Positions 59,139-64,000 of a stretch of 64,000 nucleotides of DNA are shown piece after piece (within the stretch, counting starts at the first letter, position 1; each line of letters begins with the position of its first letter). The DNA is from Candidatus Binatia bacterium (GTDB lineage Bacteria; Desulfobacterota; Binatia; UBA12015). Under the pieces are notes generated by a model that saw only the letters and a program-made list of their open reading frames with translations, did not search any database and was not told the origin of the DNA. The DNA is taken from NCBI GenBank assembly GCA_029243485.1, contig JAQWRY010000052.1, positions 62,001-126,000 of the forward strand, read 5' to 3'. Position numbers and translations under genes: made by a program.

Positions 59139-60355
59139 ATCTCCCGCTCGTCGCGGACGAACAGCAACGCAGCGAATGCCAGCACGTTCAAGATCGCGAA
59201 CGTCAGGAACGCCGCCGCGTACCCGCCCGAAGCATCGGACACCGAGGCGGCGAACCATGCCCCCAACGCGCCGGCCGGCAGCGCCAGCATCAGCACCCCG
59301 TAGATCTGCGCCATCGCCCGCACTCCGAAGCAGTGCACGATGACCAACGGATAGACGACGTCCCGCGCAGCGGCCGAGAAGCCGAACAAAACCACGAAGA
59401 TCCAAGTCGTGGCCCCGTTCGCCGGAAAGAGCAGGAAGAACGAACTGACCGCGAGCAGGCCGTAGTCGAGCAGCGTCGCCGTGCGGGCCGCGAGCCGGTC
59501 GGCGATCCAACCGAAGCCGATCTTACTCACGATGCCGATGAGGATCGCGTTCGAGAGATGGGTGCGCGCGTCTCCTGCAGACCACCCGAGTTCCGTGAGA
59601 TGCAGCACCAGGTGATCCAGGATCGCGACGAAGTAGAAGAAAAACGTCGCGAGGGCGACGGCCAGGACCCAGAAGCTCCGCGTGCGTAGGGCTTGCGGCA
59701 AACTCAGGTCCCGATCACCGGCATCAGCCTCCGCGGGACCCGCGACAGCTCCCTCGAGGCCCCGCGGCTCGCGCACCGCGAAGAACGCAACGGGCAACAT
59801 GACCAGCAACGCCACGCCCCCCATCGCCTGGAAGATGTCCCGCCAGGCCCCGGGCGACGCGGCCAGCCCGGCCGACCGTACGAGGAGCGCGCCACCCAGG
59901 TTCGACCCTGTGTAGACGATCCCCAGCGCGAGGCCCCGATGCCGACCGAACCAACGCGAGACCAACTGCCCGACGGTGATGTCCCCCAGACCCGTGACCG
60001 ACAAAGCCTGCACGCACAGGATCGCGTACAGCTGCCACAAGGCTCCCATGCCGCTCAGGAGGAGGAATGAACCACCAAGCAGCACCGTGGAGGTGACGAG
60101 CACCGCTCGCGCGCCGAAGCGCACCACGAAGAAGCCGACCAAGGGACTCGCCAGCGCCATGACCCAGAGCTGGGGAGCGCGCGCGCCGGAGAACTCGGCC
60201 TTCGTCCAACCGAAATCGGTGATGATGTCCGGCGCGACAGCGCCGAAGACGTAGTTGTAGCCCAGCCCCATCTGACAGATGAGGCCGCCGAAGACGACGA
60301 GTGCCGCTCGCAGGCCGGGGCGCTCGTGCAGCGGGGGGCCGTTGTCGGGATTCAC
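59126..60355 (-). CDS. MFS transporter (OFA/monocarboxylate-like)
   Basis: This 409-aa twelve-helix transporter starts at GTG 60355, overlapping the stop of the LLM gene (GTGA). It has the N-terminal GLGYNYVFGAVAPDI, the loop motif FFVVRFGARAVLV, the helix-5 GIVYTGSNLGGALL and a central loop with PQALRTRSFW, typical of the oxalate/formate antiporter and monocarboxylate porter group. Substrates of such porters are small organic acids, but the sequence alone cannot tell which. It is co-transcribed with the LLM flavoprotein. Confidence 0.87.
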   Translation of the reverse strand: MNPDNGPPLHERPGLRAALVVFGGLICQMGLGYNYVFGAVAPDIITDFGWTKAEFSGARAPQLWVMALASPLVGFFVVRFGARAVLVTSTVLLGGSFLLLSGMGALWQLYAILCVQALSVTGLGDITVGQLVSRWFGRHRGLALGIVYTGSNLGGALLVRSAGLAASPGAWRDIFQAMGGVALLVMLPVAFFAVREPRGLEGAVAGPAEADAGDRDLSLPQALRTRSFWVLAVALATFFFYFVAILDHLVLHLTELGWSAGDARTHLSNAILIGIVSKIGFGWIADRLAARTATLLDYGLLAVSSFFLLFPANGATTWIFVVLFGFSAAARDVVYPLVIVHCFGVRAMAQIYGVLMLALPAGALGAWFAASVSDASGGYAAAFLTFAILNVLAFAALLFVRDEREIYST

Positions 60356-61272
60356 CCAGCCGCCCGGACGGCGGCCCACGTCTCTCTTAGTTCGTCGAAG
60401 AACGCGGCGGCCCCGTCGGGCTTGCGCACGAAGGCAAGCATCTGAAGCTGCACCTCGGTCGCGCCACGCACGCCGAGGTCGTGCGCACCTTCGAGCGTCT
60501 TCTTCAAGTTCGGTCGGCCCTGGGCGCCTTGGGCCACGGTCAGGGTGCCGCGCACGCGGAGCTTGTCGGCATCACGCCCGTTCTCGGTCCACGCCTGTTT
60601 GATGCGGGCGATTCCCTCGGTCATCCCGTCCACCGTCTCGCCCATGATCGGAATCCACCCGTCCCCGAGATGCGTGAGGCGATACATATTGCGCTTCGTC
60701 AGCGTCCCCGAGAAGAATATCGGCAGCTCTTTCTGCACCGGCTTCGGCTCGCACCAGATGTTCTCGAAACGCACTGTCTCGGATTCGAAATCCGTCGGGC
60801 TCGGCCCCCAGAGGGCGCGACACGCCGCGATCATCTCGGTCAGCAGCAATCCTCGTTTTGCGTAGTCCAACCCGACGGCGTCGAACTCCTCCTTCTGCCA
60901 ACCGGTTCCGACACCGAGATCGAGACGTCCCTGCGAGAGGACGTCGAGCGTGGCCGCTGTCTTCGCAAGCACGACCGCCGGACGCAACGGCGCGATCAGA
61001 ATCCCCGTCGCCAACCGCACGCGACTCGTCGCACCCGCAATCGCCGCGAGAACGGTCATCGGCTCGAGCCACGGTGTTTCGATCGGCAGCGGAAAGGCAC
61101 CCCACTCGTACCGTTGTGTCTGGTCGCTCATGACGACGTGATCGGGCAGGACCACGCTGTCGACGCCGGCCTCCTCCGCCAACTGCGCGACTTTCACCAC
61201 GCCGTGAAGCTCGCCTTGCGGGAAGAACGGGCCGTAACTTGGAATGCCGAGGGCCAACGTCGGAAGCGTCAT
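60352..61272 (-). CDS. LLM-class F420/FMN-dependent oxidoreductase
   Basis: This 306-aa luciferase-like TIM-barrel protein has LAEEAGVDSVVLPDHVVM, ATGILIAPLRPAVVLAKTAA, QGRLDLGVGTGWQKEEFDAV and IFFSGTLTKRN, the segments used to recognise the LLM class. The WQKEEFDA block is typical of the TIGR03619-like F420-dependent group. It could reduce or oxygenate an organic substrate with FMNH2 or F420H2. It lies upstream of the MFS gene with a 4-base overlap, suggesting uptake and conversion of one compound. Confidence 0.88.
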   Translation of the reverse strand: MTLPTLALGIPSYGPFFPQGELHGVVKVAQLAEEAGVDSVVLPDHVVMSDQTQRYEWGAFPLPIETPWLEPMTVLAAIAGATSRVRLATGILIAPLRPAVVLAKTAATLDVLSQGRLDLGVGTGWQKEEFDAVGLDYAKRGLLLTEMIAACRALWGPSPTDFESETVRFENIWCEPKPVQKELPIFFSGTLTKRNMYRLTHLGDGWIPIMGETVDGMTEGIARIKQAWTENGRDADKLRVRGTLTVAQGAQGRPNLKKTLEGAHDLGVRGATEVQLQMLAFVRKPDGAAAFFDELRETWAAVRAAG

Positions 61273-61317
61273 GGAGTTCCTCTATCATTCCGAAATCGAC
61301 TTCGTCATGCTCCCGCC

Positions 61318-61965
61318 ATGACCAAGCTCGGCCTCGTGCTCCACCGCCCCCCGACCCTGCCACGCGAGGCGTTCCGGCAGGAATACGAATCGAGCGCCCC
61401 GCAGGCGGACCAGCACTCGATCCACCTTCCGCTTGAGACCGATGCACTGCGCGCGGATGCCTTAGGCCAGAAGCCGCAGCGGGCCCGATGCGACGCGCTC
61501 AGCTTCCAGTGGTTCGCGGATCCGAAGGCCACTCCCGCGACGCCCCCGAGCGCGGTCGCCCGAGCAGACACGTACCGGCTCGAAGAGGTCGTCCACTGGG
61601 ACCGCCTGGGCGAACGTCCCGCCGGCACGACGTCGCCCGGGATCAAGATGGTCGCGTTCGTACGGCGCCTGCCGGAACTCTCTTCTAGCGAGTTTCGCGA
61701 GCGTTACCTCGAGCACGCCGAGATCGCGCGAGAGCACCACCCCGGCATCGCCCGTTACGTCCAGAACTTCGTCATCAAGCCCCTCTCCCCGGACGCGCCG
61801 CAGGTCGACGGCATCGCCGAGCTCCATTTCGCGACCGAAGCCGACCTGACGACCCGGTTCTACAAGGAAGACGCGAGCGTGAAGGTCGTCGGTGCGGACG
61901 TCGTGCGCTTCATGACGATGCGCGGATCGTGGTCGATCCTCGCGACCGAACGAGTCCTGCGGTAG
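61318..61965 (+). CDS. EthD-domain protein with two tandem halves
   Basis: This 215-aa protein starts at ATG 61318. It contains two EthD-like ferredoxin-fold halves: the first about residues 1-95 (LVLHRPPTLPREAFRQEY and WFADPKA), the second about 105-205 (MVAFVRRLPELSSSEFRERY, HPGIARYVQNFVIK and VDGIAELHF). EthD proteins are small dimeric barrels found beside degradation genes for ethers, polyketides or aromatics, with mostly unknown chemistry. It is divergent from the LLM gene with 45 bases between starts, and convergent with the alpha/beta hydrolase. Confidence 0.8.
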   Translation: MTKLGLVLHRPPTLPREAFRQEYESSAPQADQHSIHLPLETDALRADALGQKPQRARCDALSFQWFADPKATPATPPSAVARADTYRLEEVVHWDRLGERPAGTTSPGIKMVAFVRRLPELSSSEFRERYLEHAEIAREHHPGIARYVQNFVIKPLSPDAPQVDGIAELHFATEADLTTRFYKEDASVKVVGADVVRFMTMRGSWSILATERVLR

Positions 61966-61969
61966 CGCG

Positions 61970-62860
61970 TCAGGCCGGCACGGTCTGGAGAAACGAGCGG
62001 ATCTCCGCGAGGAGCTCGTCTGGCCGGTCGAAATGCAACATGTGACCGGCCCCATCGATCTCGACGAGGCGCCCATTGCCGAATGATCCGACCCGCCTTT
62101 CGAGTTCGTCCGGCTCAAGGTAAGTCGCACCCGGCTTGTCGAACCAAAACTCCCCCGACTCACTCCCATTGATCAGCAACGCGGGTGCCTGGATCTCGGC
62201 CCAGAACGCACGCATGTAGTCGATCGAGAAGGAGCCCGTCACGCTGAGCGTCGCGAGCATCGGATCGAACTTCCACTCGAGCGTGCCATCCTCGCGAGCC
62301 CGCGTGCCCAGCTCGGTGAGCTCCCGTGCCTTGTCCTCCGCGAGCCGCGGGTTCTTCTCCCGAAGTCGTTTGTACGCCGCCTCGAGATCCGGCAAGCCGC
62401 GCACGCCGCGCTGGGCGCGGTCGACCGCGTTCCACGCCATCCGATGCCGCGCGACGCGCCACTTCATCGGATGCGGGGGCGGACCGAGACCTTCCAGGAT
62501 CACGACGGCGCGCGGGACGTCGGGAAACGCACCCGCCCATTGCCCGACGACCTCGCCCCCAAACGAGTGTCCGACGACGACCGGCCGTTCGAGACGAAGA
62601 GCCCGAACGAGGTTGCGCAGATCTCCTACGAAATGGCCGAACGCATAGTAGGGAGTCGTTTCGCTGTCCCCGTGCCCCCGCAGATCGGCCGCGTAGACGC
62701 GGTAGTCGCGACTCAGCCCGCGAGCGAGATCATCGAAGGAATGGCTGTGATCGCGCAGGCCGTGCACCAGGACCAACGGCGGAGCGTCCAGCGCGCCCCA
62801 GTCCCGAAAGTGAATCCGGAGCGGGCCGCTGCGATAGAAGCGTTCACGAAACTCGCGCAT
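61970..62860 (-). CDS. Alpha/beta-hydrolase fold protein
   Basis: This 296-aa serine hydrolase has the oxyanion HGLRDHSHSFDDLARGL, ADLRGHGDSETTPYYAFG, nucleophile elbow VVGHSFGGEVVGQWAG (Ser in GHSFGG) and a late catalytic His in EIDGAGHMLHFDRPDEL. The acid residue is probably the Asp or Glu near INGSESGEFWF. The fold matches epoxide-hydrolase and ester-hydrolase groups (no dehalogenase-type Asp). It could cleave an ester or lactone product. It ends 4 bases from the convergent EthD gene. Confidence 0.88.
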   Translation of the reverse strand: MREFRERFYRSGPLRIHFRDWGALDAPPLVLVHGLRDHSHSFDDLARGLSRDYRVYAADLRGHGDSETTPYYAFGHFVGDLRNLVRALRLERPVVVGHSFGGEVVGQWAGAFPDVPRAVVILEGLGPPPHPMKWRVARHRMAWNAVDRAQRGVRGLPDLEAAYKRLREKNPRLAEDKARELTELGTRAREDGTLEWKFDPMLATLSVTGSFSIDYMRAFWAEIQAPALLINGSESGEFWFDKPGATYLEPDELERRVGSFGNGRLVEIDGAGHMLHFDRPDELLAEIRSFLQTVPA

Positions 62861-62899
62861 GACTGCCCGGTTGGTAGCCGCCCCCTGGCGAACGCGCCA

Positions 62900-64000
62900 C
62901 TAAGCGACTTCCACCTCGGCTTCGATCTCTTCGTCCGCCTCGATCAAGAGCCTCAGCTCCTCCTCGGCCTCCCGAGCGGATTGCACCAGTGCATCGTCGT
63001 CCTTGTGAAGCGCGAACTGGTGTTCGAGCGTGGCCTCATCATGCTCGCGGAAGATCTCGACCGTGCGTGCTGCGCGTTCCGGCGGAGCCCCGAGCCCGCA
63101 CAGAACGGCCTCGGAGAGTTCCAGGCTAGAAACGAACGTGAGCCGCATCACGTACTTTGCCCCTACCTCTCGCAACGCCAGAGCGTGTTGACGATTCCTC
63201 GCGGCCGCGTAGATCTCGAGCTGTGGGAAGTGCTTGCGGGCCATCTCCACGATCCGTAGAGAGCCCGCGGCGTCGTTGACCGTCACGACGAGCAGCTTTG
63301 CATCGCCCGCGCCGGCCGCTCGCAGGAGGTCGAGCTGACCCGCATCGCCGAAGTAGACCGTGTTCCCGAACCGCCGCACGAAATCCAAGTGGCCGGGATC
63401 ACGCTCGAGCGCTGTGAACTCGATTCCCCGCGCTCGAAGGATTCGCGCCACGACCTGCCCTGTGCGACCGAAGCCCGCGATGATCACCTCATGAGCCTCT
63501 GGTTGCGGCTCGTTCTCCCGAGCCGGCGCCTCCGAATCCAACCACGGGACGAGGAAGCGTTCGTCGATCAACACAAGGAGCGGCGTCAGACCCATCGACA
63601 GCGTCACGATCAGAGTCGTCAGCCGCACGGATTCCGGATTCAGTAGATCGTACGCCGGAGCGGCGGACAGAATGACGAACGCAAACTCCCCGCCCTGACA
63701 CAGCAAGAGCGCCATGCGCCGAGACGGCCCGGCCCCGACGCCCATCACGACGCCCGCACCGAACAATAGAGCCGCCTTCACGAGCATGAAAAGGAACGCC
63801 AAGCCAAGCGCGAGGAGCGGCTGCTCGAAGAACAAGGCAACGTCGAGCGTCATCCCCACAGAGAGGAAGAAGAGTCCGAGCAGGAGTCCCTTGAACGGTT
63901 CGACGGATGCCTCGAGTTCATGGCGATACTCGGAGTCAGCGAGGATCACGCCCGCGACGAACGCGCCCAGCGCCATTGAAAGACCGAGGCTGACCATCGC
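62900..64000 (-). CDS. CPA2-type cation:proton antiporter with TrkA-N domain, 5' part outside the window
   Basis: This partial gene of at least 366 codons encodes the C-terminal half of a KefB/KefC-type antiporter. It begins inside the membrane domain (GAFVAGVILADSEYRHEL, the CPA2 signature, and GLFFLSVGMTLDVAL). The NAD-binding TrkA-N domain follows with VIIAGFGRTGQVVARILRA and ALERDPGHLDFVRRFG. A short acidic tail ends with EADEEIEAEVEVA. Such proteins exchange K+ or Na+ for protons and are gated by glutathione adducts or nucleotides. The start lies beyond position 64000. Confidence 0.9.
   Translation of the reverse strand, partial: AMVSLGLSMALGAFVAGVILADSEYRHELEASVEPFKGLLLGLFFLSVGMTLDVALFFEQPLLALGLAFLFMLVKAALLFGAGVVMGVGAGPSRRMALLLCQGGEFAFVILSAAPAYDLLNPESVRLTTLIVTLSMGLTPLLVLIDERFLVPWLDSEAPARENEPQPEAHEVIIAGFGRTGQVVARILRARGIEFTALERDPGHLDFVRRFGNTVYFGDAGQLDLLRAAGAGDAKLLVVTVNDAAGSLRIVEMARKHFPQLEIYAAARNRQHALALREVGAKYVMRLTFVSSLELSEAVLCGLGAPPERAARTVEIFREHDEATLEHQFALHKDDDALVQSAREAEEELRLLIEADEEIEAEVEVA

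Noticed and set aside
57272-59689. An 805-codon frame overlapping the sulfatase-like gene in another frame
   Set aside because: Composition is Arg/Pro-rich and without motifs, whereas the frame at 57048 has signal peptide and sulfatase blocks.

Overview
The window is about 64 kb of GC-rich, densely packed bacterial chromosome with short gaps and many ATGA/GTGA/TGATG start-stop overlaps. The gene content suggests an uncultured Gram-negative soil or sediment bacterium of the Binatota / Desulfobacterota / Myxococcota type. The clues are an Mla/MCE envelope lipid transporter, several secreted Cys-rich or beta-helix-like proteins carrying a 'CYKV...GTPKF' repeat, and an unusually large set of acyl-CoA dehydrogenases, SCP-x/Ltp-type thiolases and DUF35 proteins. 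No rRNA or single-copy phylogenetic marker fixes the lineage, so the assignment is inference. No rRNA, tRNA or CRISPR was seen.

Layout. 1-3675: tail of a putative AEC permease, then mlaE-mlaF-mlaD and an ABC auxiliary lipoprotein. 3685-7458: two thiolase/DUF35 pairs and a phosphodiesterase. 7529-16054: an amidinotransferase homologue without its catalytic residues, a 1,097-residue secreted mosaic protein, a related pseudogene, a GT2 glycosyltransferase, glpD and a membrane protein. 16370-19840: a decay zone with relics of a lipoprotein, GlmS and an FkbM-like protein around an intact GT-C-type membrane protein. 19840-28180: a mercuric-reductase-like flavoprotein, a GntR/FCD regulator divergent from two amidohydrolases, a creatininase-family protein, a Baeyer-Villiger-type monooxygenase and an SGNH-like protein. 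28166-28278: a perfect 38-bp inverted repeat. 28245-38504: EF-hand and YHYH secreted proteins, a PhlG-like hydrolase, an SPFH/zinc-ribbon pair, a hybrid histidine kinase, P450, DUF3500 and DUF427. 39190-46420 and 49893-53478: catabolic acyl-CoA gene blocks, with a secreted beta-propeller-like protein, gdh and a transposase relic between them. 53632-64000: YqeY, an RRM protein, IF-1, a tandem acyl-CoA dehydrogenase pair, a sulfatase-like lipoprotein, MFS, an LLM flavoprotein, EthD, an alpha/beta hydrolase and a CPA2 antiporter.

How the genes may work together. The acyl-CoA genes (five dehydrogenases, four thiolases, three DUF35 partners, two SDRs, a MaoC hydratase, an enoyl-CoA hydratase and an IpdA/IpdB-like pair) resemble the gene set used for steroid side-chain and ring C/D degradation in actinobacteria. 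With the P450, the BVMO and an MCE importer they suggest catabolism of a cyclic or branched lipid such as a sterol or terpenoid; the substrate is not proven by sequence. The most unusual features are the palindrome that supplies the stop codons of both flanking genes, three enzyme-fold proteins missing their nucleophiles, a promoter-to-terminator segment that could encode a structured RNA, and at least seven decayed genes.
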